Shown here: positions 44,107 to 52,640 of the stretch, piece after piece
Numbering within the stretch: the stretch's first letter is position 1
Layout: each line of letters opens with the position of its first letter
NCBI GenBank assembly: GCA_016700075.1
Contig: CP065000.1
Location: forward strand, 1-64,000
Reading direction: 5' to 3'
Length of the DNA stretch: 64,000 nt
DNA from: Acidobacteriota bacterium
Lineage (GTDB): Bacteria > Acidobacteriota > Blastocatellia > Pyrinomonadales > Pyrinomonadaceae
Position numbers and translations under genes: made by a program
Notes under the pieces: model-generated
The model's input: only the letters and a program-made list of their open reading frames with translations
What the model was told of the DNA's origin: nothing
The model's database searches: none

Positions 44107-45765
44107 ATGGCTTCTAAAAAGACAAAATTGGAGTTGACCTGGATCGGGAAGGATGAGCGGCCGAGGTTGGAGCCGCGCATTCTTTTGGAGGATAAGGAAA
44201 GGTCTTATCATGCGGAGCATCGTGTTTCAGATGATGATATTTTCGACAATATTCTGATCAAGGGCGACAATCTGCTCGCCCTCAAAGCCCTCGAACAGGA
44301 GTTTACCGGCAAAGTTAAATGCATCTATATCGATCCACCGTATAACACGGGCTCTGCATTTTCTCACTATGAAGATGGAATTGAGCATTCACTTTGGCTT
44401 TCTTTGATGAGGGATCGGATCGAAATCCTGAGAAAACTTCTTTGCGAAGATGGAAGCCTGTGGATTTCCATTGACGACGACGAATCACATTATTTAAAAG
44501 TTGCAATTGATGAGGTTTTTGGAAGGTCGAACTTTGTCTCGAATGTGATTTGGCAGAAGAAAGCATCTCCACAAGCGAACGCCGTTTGGCTCTCCGATTC
44601 TCACGATCATATATTGGTTTATGCCAAGAATAAGGAGATTTGGCGCCCTAATCTCCTTGAAAGAAGCGAATCAGCTGATTCTCGTTATAGCAATCCCGAT
44701 AATGATCGGAGAGGTCCTTGGAGTTCAGGCGACTTCACGCTAAGTTTGACCGGTGGTCAAAGGGGAGCGCAGTTTGCGCGAACAGGAATCAGCGCAAATA
44801 TTTACGAAATCGTCACACCTTCCGGCAGGATTGTGACTCCTCCATCAGGGCGTTGTTGGACTTATTCGAAAGATAAGTATTTGGAACTGGCCGAGGATAA
44901 TCGGGTCTGGTTCGGGCAGGATGGAAATAACGTTCCAAGACTCAAACGTTTTTTAGCTGAGGTCCAAGAAGGCATGGTCGCCATGACAATTTGGCCGAGA
45001 ACGGAAGTTGGCGATAACCAAGAATCGAAACGGGAGGTTCAACAATTCAATCCGACTGATATTTTTGCTACGCCAAAGCCGGAACGCCTGATGCAACGCA
45101 TCCTTCACTTAGGAACTAATGAAGGCGACGTTGTGTTGGACTCTTTCGGCGGATCCGGAACAACTGCGGCGGTTGCTCATAAAATGAAGCGGCGTTGGAT
45201 AATGGTCGAGTTGGGCGATCATTGCTATACGCATATCATTCCGCGTTTGAAAAAGGTAATCGACGGAGAAGATCAGGGCGGTATTACAAAAGCGGTCAAT
45301 TGGAAAGGCGGCGGCGGTTTTCGCTTTTACGAGCTTGCCCCGAGCCTTTTGAAAAAGGACAAGTGGGACAATTACATTATCAATCCCGAATACAACGCCG
45401 AAATGCTGGCCGAGGCGATGTGCAAACATCTTGGCTTTAAGTACGAGCCTTCGGATTCGATCTATTGGGTGCACGGATATTCGACCGAAGCGGATTTTAT
45501 CTATGTGACCACACAGAATCTGACTCGTGAAATGCTGCAAGCAATATCCGACGAGGTCGGCGACGAACGCACACTGCTGATCTGCTGCAAGGCTTTCCGC
45601 GCCGGAAAGAACGAGTTCGCGAACCTGACGCTTGAAAAGATACCGAACGCAATACTGAAACGCTGCGAATGGGATAAGGGTGATTATTCATTGCAAGTCG
45701 AAAGCCTGACCGTCAAAGAACCAGAACCGGGAACGCAACAAGGCTTGGTTTTTGATGAGGAGTAA
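44107..45765 (+). CDS. Type III-like adenine DNA methyltransferase (Mod)
   Basis: 552 residues of the beta-class N6-adenine methylase type. Motif IV comes first (IDPPYNTG, about 75-82) and motif I later (DSFGGSGTTAAVAHKM, about 345-360), with EVFGRSNFVSNVIWQKKASP between. There is a target-recognition region of about 150 residues in the middle and an additional C-terminal domain. It is followed after 37 bases by a Res-like subunit, so the two should form a type III restriction-modification enzyme. It may also mark self DNA for the helicase, the SMC-like ATPase and the Argonaute, which share the operon (inference). Confidence 0.88.
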   Translation: MASKKTKLELTWIGKDERPRLEPRILLEDKERSYHAEHRVSDDDIFDNILIKGDNLLALKALEQEFTGKVKCIYIDPPYNTGSAFSHYEDGIEHSLWLSLMRDRIEILRKLLCEDGSLWISIDDDESHYLKVAIDEVFGRSNFVSNVIWQKKASPQANAVWLSDSHDHILVYAKNKEIWRPNLLERSESADSRYSNPDNDRRGPWSSGDFTLSLTGGQRGAQFARTGISANIYEIVTPSGRIVTPPSGRCWTYSKDKYLELAEDNRVWFGQDGNNVPRLKRFLAEVQEGMVAMTIWPRTEVGDNQESKREVQQFNPTDIFATPKPERLMQRILHLGTNEGDVVLDSFGGSGTTAAVAHKMKRRWIMVELGDHCYTHIIPRLKKVIDGEDQGGITKAVNWKGGGGFRFYELAPSLLKKDKWDNYIINPEYNAEMLAEAMCKHLGFKYEPSDSIYWVHGYSTEADFIYVTTQNLTREMLQAISDEVGDERTLLICCKAFRAGKNEFANLTLEKIPNAILKRCEWDKGDYSLQVESLTVKEPEPGTQQGLVFDEE

Positions 45766-45802
45766 TAGAATTTGCCACGGCCCGAGCGGCGAGAAACTTT
45801 GA

Positions 45803-48496
45803 ATGACAGATCGTATAGTCAATACAATTTCTGCCCGGCTTTCGTTACGCCCTCCTCAGCGCGAATCGCTGCAAATACTTTCGCGTCTAAATGAGATCGT
45901 CGAGTTTTCAAAAGAGACTGATGCGGCAGCAGCATTGGAAGTTATTAAGTCGGAATATCCGAACGTAGATGATTTTGAGCGCGATTTTCCGTCACTATGT
46001 TTTGCTCTTGCAACCGGTGTCGGTAAAACAAGGCTGATGGGGGCGTTCATCGCTTATCTTAATCAAGCGAAGTCGATAAGACATTTTTTCGTGTTGGCCC
46101 CGAACCTGACGATCTATAACAAGCTCATAGCTGACTTTACCCCGAACACTCCGAAATATGTCTTCACTGGACTCGAAGCCTTCGCGATAGAGCCCCCCGA
46201 AATAATCACCGGCGACAACTACGAATCGGGCCGCGGCGTAAGGGCCGCTGACCTCTTTGGCGAAACTGCCGTTCATATTAACATCTTCAATATTTCGAAG
46301 ATCAATTCGGAAGTTCGCGGTGGAAAAGCACCGCGTATCAAAAGACTCTCCGAATATATTGGCGAAAGTTACTTCAACTACCTGGCGGGACTCAACGACC
46401 TTGTTCTGTTGATGGACGAATCGCACCGCTATCGCGGCTCAGCAGGTATCAATGCCATTAACGAACTGAAACCGATCCTCGGGCTTGAATTGACCGCGAC
46501 CCCGCAGGTGGAGTCTGGAACGCGATCGGTTCCGTTCAAGAACGTCATATTCAGCTACCCGCTGTCGAAGGCTCTCGATGACGGCTTTGTTAAGGAACCA
46601 ACCGTTGCGACCCGCGAGAATTTCACTCCGGCAAATTACACCGCCGAGCAACTCGAAACCATCAAGCTGGAAGATGGGGTTCGCATCCATGAGAGCACGA
46701 AGGTTGATCTGGAAACCTTTGCCAAGCAGAATGATCAGAAAGTAGTAAAACCTTTTATGCTGGTCGTTGCTCGTGATACAGACCACGCCGGCGAATTGAT
46801 CACAAAAATAAAATCAGATGATTTCTTCGAGGGCAGATATCGTGACAAGGTTATCACGGTTCATTCCAATCAACGTGGCGAAGAGGCTGAGGAAACGGTT
46901 AGGAGTTTACTTGCGGTAGAAGATCCCGCTGAGCCCACCGAGATCGTAATTCACGTCAATATGCTCAAAGAAGGTTGGGATGTGACCAACCTCTATACGA
47001 TCGTGCCTTTGCGTGCGGCCAATTCGAAAACTCTGGTCGAGCAGTCCATCGGTCGTGGCTTGCGGCTTCCGTACGGCAAGCGCGTTGGAGTTAACGCGGT
47101 CGATAGGCTGACGATAGTTGCTCATGACAAATTCCAAGAGATCGTTGACGAGGCAAATCGCCCAGATTCGGCTTTGAAGATCGTGCCGGTTTATATCGGC
47201 AAAGATATTGCCACAGAAGAAAGAAAGTCGGTTACTGTCGCCCCTGCGATTGAATCTGCTCTGTTTGGATCGGATACGACTTCTATGGTTGAACCGGCTG
47301 CGATGACGCCAGCGGTTCAGCAGCCCACATTTGTTTTTGAAAACCCATTGGATCGTGAAGTTGCACGAACGACATACGAGGTGATCAAGAAGTTCGAGCG
47401 ATTAGGAAGTTCGGCTGAGCTAAAAGCACCCGAAATACAAGCGGAGATAATTCGTGAAGTAAAAGAGGCCCTTCCGCTTCCGGCCCAGGCGTCCTTTGCT
47501 GAAATGAATCAGGAACCTGATTTTGAACGGATTGTCGAGAAGGTAACTGAGAAATTTGTCGAGATGACGATCGACATTCCCCGAATCATTGTTCTTCCAA
47601 AGGGTAATGCTGAATGGTCCTACGAGGATTTTGAACTTGATACGGCAAATCTAAATCTACAGCCCGTCTCGCAGGATATTCTGCTCCAAAGTCTTCAGAA
47701 TTATCGCCGTGAAAGATTATCGGATCTGGACGGAATGCAGACCGAGATAGTTTTGGAGAACTACATCGTTAGATCGCTGATCGATTACGACGATATCTCG
47801 TACGATGACCACTCGGAATTGCTTTACGAACTAAGCGGTAATGTTATCAAACATCTTCGATCTTATCTTACTGACGAAAGAGATGTGTCGAATGTGTTGC
47901 AATATCATTCGAAGCGGATCGCCGAGCTGATACATGCTCAAATGGCCGCACATCAAAAGCAGAATAAGACAGAATACGAGGTAAGGACGACAAAAGGGTT
48001 CGTTACTCTGCGGACTGCTGCATATTCGATAGATGCGTCGGAGTTAGCACGCAATTTCCGAGCTCCGGTCGATAATCCGCAGCAGATTCGGTCGATGCAT
48101 TTCGGCGGCTTCCAGAAATGTCTTTATCCAATGCAGAAATTCGATTCGGATTCGGAACGTCGTCTAGCGGTGATTCTCGAAGACGATCCCGAAGTAATCA
48201 AATGGTTCAAGCCGTCAAGAAACACCTTGCAGATCTTCTACCATCAAGATCACCAATACGAGCCTGACTTTATTGTCGAAACCACCAATGGCAAGTTTGT
48301 CTGCGAAGTGAAGCGAGAAGATGATATCGAGGATTCATCCGTCCAGGACAAAGCCAAAGCTGCTCGCCAATGGTGTGAACACGCTTCACTTCATGAGGCC
48401 GCCGTCGGCGGGAAAAAATGGTCCTACCATGTGATTCCGCATACTTTACTTAATTCAAATATGTCATGGGAGGGCCTAATACGAGTCGTAGGCTAA
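45803..48496 (+). CDS. Type III-like restriction subunit (Res), DEAD/DEAH helicase-nuclease
   Basis: 897 residues. The translocase core has Walker A ATGVGKTRLMG (about 71-81), the motif II variant LMDESHRYRG (DESH, about 203-212), LGLELTATP and HVNMLKEGWDVTNLY. It ends with VEQSIGRGLRLPYGKR. The C-terminal nuclease is of the PD-(D/E)xK type: YEPDFIVETTNGKFVCEVK (about 817-836). It is slightly shorter than classical Res subunits. It is paired with the upstream Mod. The HNH-APAZ gene begins 2 bases after its stop, which ties the Argonaute module to this enzyme. Confidence 0.88.
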   Translation: MTDRIVNTISARLSLRPPQRESLQILSRLNEIVEFSKETDAAAALEVIKSEYPNVDDFERDFPSLCFALATGVGKTRLMGAFIAYLNQAKSIRHFFVLAPNLTIYNKLIADFTPNTPKYVFTGLEAFAIEPPEIITGDNYESGRGVRAADLFGETAVHINIFNISKINSEVRGGKAPRIKRLSEYIGESYFNYLAGLNDLVLLMDESHRYRGSAGINAINELKPILGLELTATPQVESGTRSVPFKNVIFSYPLSKALDDGFVKEPTVATRENFTPANYTAEQLETIKLEDGVRIHESTKVDLETFAKQNDQKVVKPFMLVVARDTDHAGELITKIKSDDFFEGRYRDKVITVHSNQRGEEAEETVRSLLAVEDPAEPTEIVIHVNMLKEGWDVTNLYTIVPLRAANSKTLVEQSIGRGLRLPYGKRVGVNAVDRLTIVAHDKFQEIVDEANRPDSALKIVPVYIGKDIATEERKSVTVAPAIESALFGSDTTSMVEPAAMTPAVQQPTFVFENPLDREVARTTYEVIKKFERLGSSAELKAPEIQAEIIREVKEALPLPAQASFAEMNQEPDFERIVEKVTEKFVEMTIDIPRIIVLPKGNAEWSYEDFELDTANLNLQPVSQDILLQSLQNYRRERLSDLDGMQTEIVLENYIVRSLIDYDDISYDDHSELLYELSGNVIKHLRSYLTDERDVSNVLQYHSKRIAELIHAQMAAHQKQNKTEYEVRTTKGFVTLRTAAYSIDASELARNFRAPVDNPQQIRSMHFGGFQKCLYPMQKFDSDSERRLAVILEDDPEVIKWFKPSRNTLQIFYHQDHQYEPDFIVETTNGKFVCEVKREDDIEDSSVQDKAKAARQWCEHASLHEAAVGGKKWSYHVIPHTLLNSNMSWEGLIRVVG

Positions 48497-48498
48497 CC

Positions 48499-49812
48499 AT
48501 GAAACGAAAGGACGTCTCGGACAAGGATAAGCACATAGTCTTTCTGAAGTCTGGCGGTTGCTGTGCGTTCAGAGATTGTCGAAAGAAGCTTGTCGAAGAG
48601 GCAACAGCCGAAGATGATCCGACTGTTGTTGGCGAAATTGCGCACATCGTTGCCGATAGTCGCCAAGGACCTAGAGGCGCTGAAGATCTGAGTGAAATAG
48701 ACAGGGCGAAATCTCCAAATCTTATTTTACTATGTCGGGATCACCATAAGATCATTGACTCTCAGATACGCACATATAGTGTTGCCGTACTCCGACAAAT
48801 GAAGAAGGATCACGAGCTATGGGTAGCGAAGTCTCTGACGAGTGCACCTACAGTTAGGAACCGCCCTTTGGTTTCAGAGCGAATTCAAAGCACTATCCTG
48901 CCGGTTCTGGCTCTACCCCAAGCAGTGTTTTCGGCACCGTGTAGTTTTGGGCAAAACGAATACGACGAAGTGAAACGCAGAGTACATGTTCCGGCGCGGG
49001 AGAAGGAAACCGACCCTTATGTTCTCGCGCCCTTTGCCCTCCGAGATGGAAGGCTCTATGCGTTTCAAGCATTATCAAAATCAAATCCCTTTTCTGATGT
49101 TATCGATTCCACTAAGGTCACTTCGCATAAATCGTGGGAAATGTGGGATGACCCTGATTGGAAGCGGGTTTATGTAAGCCTTTTGAATCGATCCCTGTAT
49201 AAGTACGCCGGCACCCTTAAGATAAGGTATGACCCTGAGCACAAGCGATTTTACTTTCCAGTTCTTGAAGAAGGTAAGGAACGGAGTGTTACATACCGTC
49301 CGTTAAATAAGAAAGAACAGCCGCGAAAAGTTGCCTGGGAGCCGAAGTTTCGACACGACGGAACCGGTAAGGGGTTTTGGTACCATTTGGCTGCCGGCCT
49401 ACGCTTTCATCATACCGATGATCGTCAATGGTGTTTATCAATCAGACCTGAGCGTCACTTAACAAAAGATGGAAGCCTACTCCTGGCGCCTGACAAAATA
49501 GGACGAAAAGTGACGAAACTCAAAGCCAAAATGTATAACGATAAATACATGGGCGAAATTGTCTTTTGGAGAGATTTTCTCTCGCAGGGAGAACCTAGAT
49601 TTGTATTGAATTTCGGCAGCCAGCAGGCCGTAATTGGAGTGGAACTAATTCCTTTTGATGTTGAATGGATCGGTCTTGCTGGTGATGATAAACCGTTCAA
49701 AAATGAGCTATACGAGGAGGATTTGTTCACTTTGGGAGAATGGAACGACTCCATAAGTGGTGAAGAACTTGAATGGGAGGAATGGGAAGATGAAGCGATA
49801 CAAGACTCATAA
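48499..49812 (+). CDS. HNH nuclease fused to APAZ-like domain (short Argonaute effector)
   Basis: 437 residues from ATG 48499 (MKRKDVSDKD), 2 bases after the Res stop; the longer frame from 48466 lies inside res. Residues 1-110 form an HNH nuclease: CCAFRDC knuckle (21-27), GEIAHIVADSR (His49), NLILLCRDHHKIID (Asn74, His82/83). The rest (about 150-437) is beta-rich with an APAZ-like pattern: RPERHLTKDGSLLLAPDKIG, MYNDKYMGEIVFWRDFLS. It ends in an acidic tail. APAZ domains are found almost only as partners of short Argonautes, and one follows immediately. The nuclease is expected to be silent until the Argonaute binds guide and target. Confidence 0.85.
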   Translation: MKRKDVSDKDKHIVFLKSGGCCAFRDCRKKLVEEATAEDDPTVVGEIAHIVADSRQGPRGAEDLSEIDRAKSPNLILLCRDHHKIIDSQIRTYSVAVLRQMKKDHELWVAKSLTSAPTVRNRPLVSERIQSTILPVLALPQAVFSAPCSFGQNEYDEVKRRVHVPAREKETDPYVLAPFALRDGRLYAFQALSKSNPFSDVIDSTKVTSHKSWEMWDDPDWKRVYVSLLNRSLYKYAGTLKIRYDPEHKRFYFPVLEEGKERSVTYRPLNKKEQPRKVAWEPKFRHDGTGKGFWYHLAAGLRFHHTDDRQWCLSIRPERHLTKDGSLLLAPDKIGRKVTKLKAKMYNDKYMGEIVFWRDFLSQGEPRFVLNFGSQQAVIGVELIPFDVEWIGLAGDDKPFKNELYEEDLFTLGEWNDSISGEELEWEEWEDEAIQDS

Positions 49813-51244
49813 TTCACCATCAAAAATAGCTCCTATTCAATTGCAATCCCCGAAAACCTCAGTTGTATGGCTGGAGGAACCAGAATTACTTTTTGCTGAC
49901 GGCCTGACAAACACTGATCCAAAAGTTGGCATACCTCTTTATGGCCCTCGCTCTTTGCGAACGACTAGGCATAAACGTGAAATTCATGTCGGATTTATCG
50001 GAACTGGCGAATTAATTGAGAAAGCGAAAGAATTCCTGTTTGAATGCTCTGAAGGCATCGACGGAGACGAATCGGTTGCCCCATTCCCGGGCTTTATGGC
50101 TGATCGTGGATTTTATTCGGAACTGCTTTTTGACGACAAGATCTGTGAACCGATCACAAGAAACGAAAGTCGCGAAATACTGGCTATAAAGGACGAGAAA
50201 GCTCGATTTGAAAACTTTCTCGAGCTAGTGGAATCTAAATTGACGATATTGACCCAGAAAGATCACCCGCTAGACTTTATTTTTATTGTGCTCACCAAGG
50301 AACTCTATAAAGCGTGTAGAGTTGCAGATTATTTCGAGAAAGGTGTTGGCGAAGTGCATCGGGATTTTCGCCGGGCTTTCAAAGCCATTGCGATGGGGTT
50401 TCTTAAACCGACACAGATCCTTCAGGAGAGCACCATACTTGGTATATCTAATCGAGATAAACAATTAGACCACAAGGCCAAGATCGCTTGGAATCTCCTA
50501 ACTGGCCTCTATTTCAAGGTTGACGGGCTCCCTTGGGGGCCGACTGGACTCGCACCAGATAGTTGTTTTATCGGTGTCAGCTTTTTTAGACCTCTCGGTA
50601 AGAAATCAACCTTGCGGACAAGTGTAGTTCAAGCATTTGATGAAAATGGGGAAGGGCTAATACTTCGTGGACACGATTTTCACTGGAACGAAGAGGAAGG
50701 TCGATCGCCTCATCTGTCCGAGGAACTTGCCATCAGGCTCATTGAAATGGTGCTGGGTCGTTACCAGCAAGAACGAGGTTCGGCTCCCAGAAGGGTTGTA
50801 CTTCACAAGAGTTCACGTTTTGAAGAGGCGGAGCGAACAGGGTTCGAATCTGCACTAACAAAGGTAGATCAATATGATCTGCTTGCACTTTCACCGGCAA
50901 GTGACGTTCGATTATTAAGGGTCGGGAAATACCCGCCCCTGCGAGGAACCGCTATTACCATCGGTAAAGACTCCTACCTTTATACAAACGGTTACATTTC
51001 TGAGTTAGCTTCTTATCCGCATGGACATGTTCCGTCGCCCTTACAAATTACGGACCATATAGGAGATTCTTCATTGAAGCAACTTCTTCATGAAAGCATG
51101 GTTCTCACCAAAATGAATTGGAACTCAGCAGATTTTAATGGACTCATGCCTATTACACTTCGCTTCTCGCGTTTAGTCGGAGACATCTTGAGAGAGGTGA
51201 AAGATGGAAACGATGCCGAACCTAAGTACAAATATTATATGTAG
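49790..51244 (+). CDS. Short prokaryotic Argonaute (MID-PIWI), probably catalytically inactive
   Basis: 484 residues from ATG 49790, preceded by GGGAGG at 49775 and overlapping the HNH-APAZ gene by 23 bases. The size and layout fit a short pAgo with only MID and PIWI domains: VGIPLYGPRS, REIHVGFIGTGELIEKA and FPGF near the N-terminus; VHRDFRRAFKAIAMGF, KIAWNLLTGLYFKVDGLPW, IGVSFF, RRVVLHKSSRFEEAE and NWNSADFNGLMPITLRFS in PIWI. The first catalytic Asp appears replaced by Ser264 and the third by His339-Lys340, as is usual for short pAgos. It would therefore act as a guide-directed sensor for the HNH partner. There is no TIR or SIR2 gene nearby. Confidence 0.88.
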   Translation: MKRYKTHNSPSKIAPIQLQSPKTSVVWLEEPELLFADGLTNTDPKVGIPLYGPRSLRTTRHKREIHVGFIGTGELIEKAKEFLFECSEGIDGDESVAPFPGFMADRGFYSELLFDDKICEPITRNESREILAIKDEKARFENFLELVESKLTILTQKDHPLDFIFIVLTKELYKACRVADYFEKGVGEVHRDFRRAFKAIAMGFLKPTQILQESTILGISNRDKQLDHKAKIAWNLLTGLYFKVDGLPWGPTGLAPDSCFIGVSFFRPLGKKSTLRTSVVQAFDENGEGLILRGHDFHWNEEEGRSPHLSEELAIRLIEMVLGRYQQERGSAPRRVVLHKSSRFEEAERTGFESALTKVDQYDLLALSPASDVRLLRVGKYPPLRGTAITIGKDSYLYTNGYISELASYPHGHVPSPLQITDHIGDSSLKQLLHESMVLTKMNWNSADFNGLMPITLRFSRLVGDILREVKDGNDAEPKYKYYM

Positions 51245-51278
51245 GAATTCACGCACAACCTTTAATGCGCCCGTTATC

Positions 51279-52439
51279 TTACCGGTTGTCCTTATCGAGG
51301 AGGAGTTTGGCTTGCATGGCAGCGGCCTCGTCAAATTCGGTGTATTCGAAACTGGTCTGCATTTTCTTGTGGCCGGCACCGCGTTGAGCTAACTTATCAG
51401 AGTAGCCCAAGCGTCCAAGGCGAGTTACCCAATCACGGCGGAGGTCGCGTAGACGAAGATCGGGGTAGCCAGCGGCCGTTCGCACAATATCCCATGATTT
51501 CTTATAAGTTGTGTGGGGGAACACCATATTGTCGAGACGTGCGGCATTCGCCGGCGTTACATTCTTTGAATGCTCTAGGAATCGCCAAAGTTCGAGAAAA
51601 GCCTTCTTCATACGCTCGGTAATTACAGCCAAACGCTCTTCGCGTAGTTTGCCCTTGTAAGAAACCAACCTTGTGATATTGCGAAATTGTCCTCTCTCGT
51701 CAAACAAGTCACGCCATCGAATTGGTTCGTACTTAGACTTGTCTTCGCTGTAATCATTCACCGGATAAAGCTCGTTAGGTCTGGCTCCGGAGTCTCGTAG
51801 TGCAATAATAAGAGCGTAAAGACGAGGAGCAGAGGTGGTGATCAGCTTTCTAGCCTCCTTGAGGATTTTCTTTTCTTCAATATTAGTGACTGTGACTGTC
51901 CGACGATTCTCTAAGGATTTGTCGATAAACCCGTCGAAGTCAGGCACTTCTTTGATCCACCTCTTTTTCTTGGCCTTTCGGAACATCGCGCGAACCGACT
52001 CGAAATCCCGATTGACTGTTGTGATCGAGACAGACTTGAGCCGCTTCAGTTTGTATTTCCTGAAGATGGTCTCATCCATTTCGTTGATCAATTCTCGGCC
52101 AAGTTCTGCAGCGATACGATCGATCTTTAGGCGTTCAGATTCCCATGTCCTCATGCCTTCGACTTTCTTACCGTCAGAGTAAACAGGAGGGATAACGTAT
52201 TCTTTCTTATACCAGTCAGCGAGTTTACGGAAAGTCATACTACGGCCTTCGATGTAACCTTGACCGCGAGCATCGCTTTCTTCTAAGATTTCACTTGCCA
52301 GTTGTTCGGCATGGGTCGGATTGAGAGCTCTTTTATAGATCTGTTTTACTTTTCCGTTTGAGTCGCGAAGTTGTACTCGGGCATAAAGATGCCCGGTCTT
52401 CTTGTCAGTCCAAACGTATCCAGCTTTTCTCCGTCCCAT
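51279..52439 (-). CDS. int: Tyrosine recombinase (integrase) of the element
   Basis: 386 residues. An N-terminal arm-binding region (GYVWTDKKTGHLYARVQLRD), a core-binding domain (about 70-190) and the catalytic domain are visible: Arg in LRDSGARPNEL, Lys in VSYKGKLREERL, then RLRDLRRDW, RGAGHKKMQ and the nucleophile in FEYTEFD. The usual HxxR box reads RxxR here, so the first His is replaced. It starts just inside the attachment site, reads inward, and has no clear ribosome-binding site because the direct repeats abut the ATG. It should catalyse integration and excision at the tRNA-Lys 3' end. Confidence 0.9.
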   Translation of the reverse strand: MGRRKAGYVWTDKKTGHLYARVQLRDSNGKVKQIYKRALNPTHAEQLASEILEESDARGQGYIEGRSMTFRKLADWYKKEYVIPPVYSDGKKVEGMRTWESERLKIDRIAAELGRELINEMDETIFRKYKLKRLKSVSITTVNRDFESVRAMFRKAKKKRWIKEVPDFDGFIDKSLENRRTVTVTNIEEKKILKEARKLITTSAPRLYALIIALRDSGARPNELYPVNDYSEDKSKYEPIRWRDLFDERGQFRNITRLVSYKGKLREERLAVITERMKKAFLELWRFLEHSKNVTPANAARLDNMVFPHTTYKKSWDIVRTAAGYPDLRLRDLRRDWVTRLGRLGYSDKLAQRGAGHKKMQTSFEYTEFDEAAAMQAKLLLDKDNR

Positions 52440-52481
52440 CTAACTATTTTCTAACTATTTCTAACTATTTTCTAACTATTT
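52440..52481. repeat. Four direct repeats between integrase and attachment site
   Basis: Four tandem copies of CTAACTATTT(T), with lengths alternating 11, 10, 11, 10 bases, directly upstream of the integrase ATG, followed by an inverted GAGTTAG. Tandem short repeats next to att are typical arm-type binding sites for tyrosine integrases. Here they also overlap the region where integrase transcription and translation start, so integrase bound to them could repress its own gene. Confidence 0.7.
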
Positions 52482-52581
52482 CGAGTTAGTTTAGAAAGAT
52501 AGTATAAACCGAGAATAGCTTGAAAACAAAGGAATTATAGACTTAGATGGTGATTCTAGCCCGAAACAGTTTTGGTCAATA

Positions 52582-52631
52582 AGTGGCTTTTAACCATTGG
52601 GTCCCAGGTTCGAGTCCTGGTCGGATCACCA
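52582..52631 (+). other. attR: 3' fragment of tRNA-Lys (TTT)
   Basis: The sequence folds as the 3' half of a tRNA: anticodon stem AGTGG/CCATT around loop CTTTTAA (anticodon TTT), variable loop GGGTC, T arm CCAGG-TTCGAGT-CCTGG, acceptor strand TCGGATC, discriminator A and encoded CCA. The matching 5' acceptor GATCCGA and a D arm are absent upstream, so this is not a working gene. It is the duplicated tRNA end that marks the right junction. The intact gene should sit at the left end of the element, beyond the window. Confidence 0.85.
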
Positions 52632-52640
52632 TTCTTTAAG

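Larger units (their letters stand above)
1..52631. mobile_element. Integrative conjugative element, right-hand part
   Basis: Seen: a tyrosine integrase gene (51279-52439) next to a tRNA 3' fragment ending in CCA (52582-52631), VirB-type conjugation genes (63-11434), an adenine methylase, a large helicase, a PRTRC cassette, a group II intron and several defence loci. Known: ICEs often integrate into the 3' end of tRNA genes and leave a partial tRNA copy at one end with the integrase beside it. Inferred: the element runs from beyond the left window edge to 52631. The intact tRNA-Lys gene, relaxase, VirD4 and VirB11 should lie to the left. Integrated plasmid or mobilisable island are alternatives, but the T4SS favours an ICE. 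Confidence 0.85.

Noticed and set aside
38698..48496. DISARM system
   Set aside because: The helicase resembles DrmD and a methylase is present, but drmA, drmB (DUF1998) and drmC (PLD) are absent, and the other genes are Res- and SMC-like.
38698..48496. BREX system
   Set aside because: No PglZ, BrxC or PglX-type genes are visible; the methylase is of the type III Mod layout.
52556..52631. Complete tRNA-Lys gene at the right junction
   Set aside because: The 5' acceptor strand GATCCGA and a D arm are missing. Only the 3' 50 bases fit, so it is an attachment-site remnant.
1..52631. CRISPR array or cas genes
   Set aside because: No regularly spaced repeats and no Cas-like proteins were found on reading the window.
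1..52631. Relaxase, VirD4 coupling protein, VirB11
   Set aside because: No protein in the window shows their motifs; they are expected to the left of the window.
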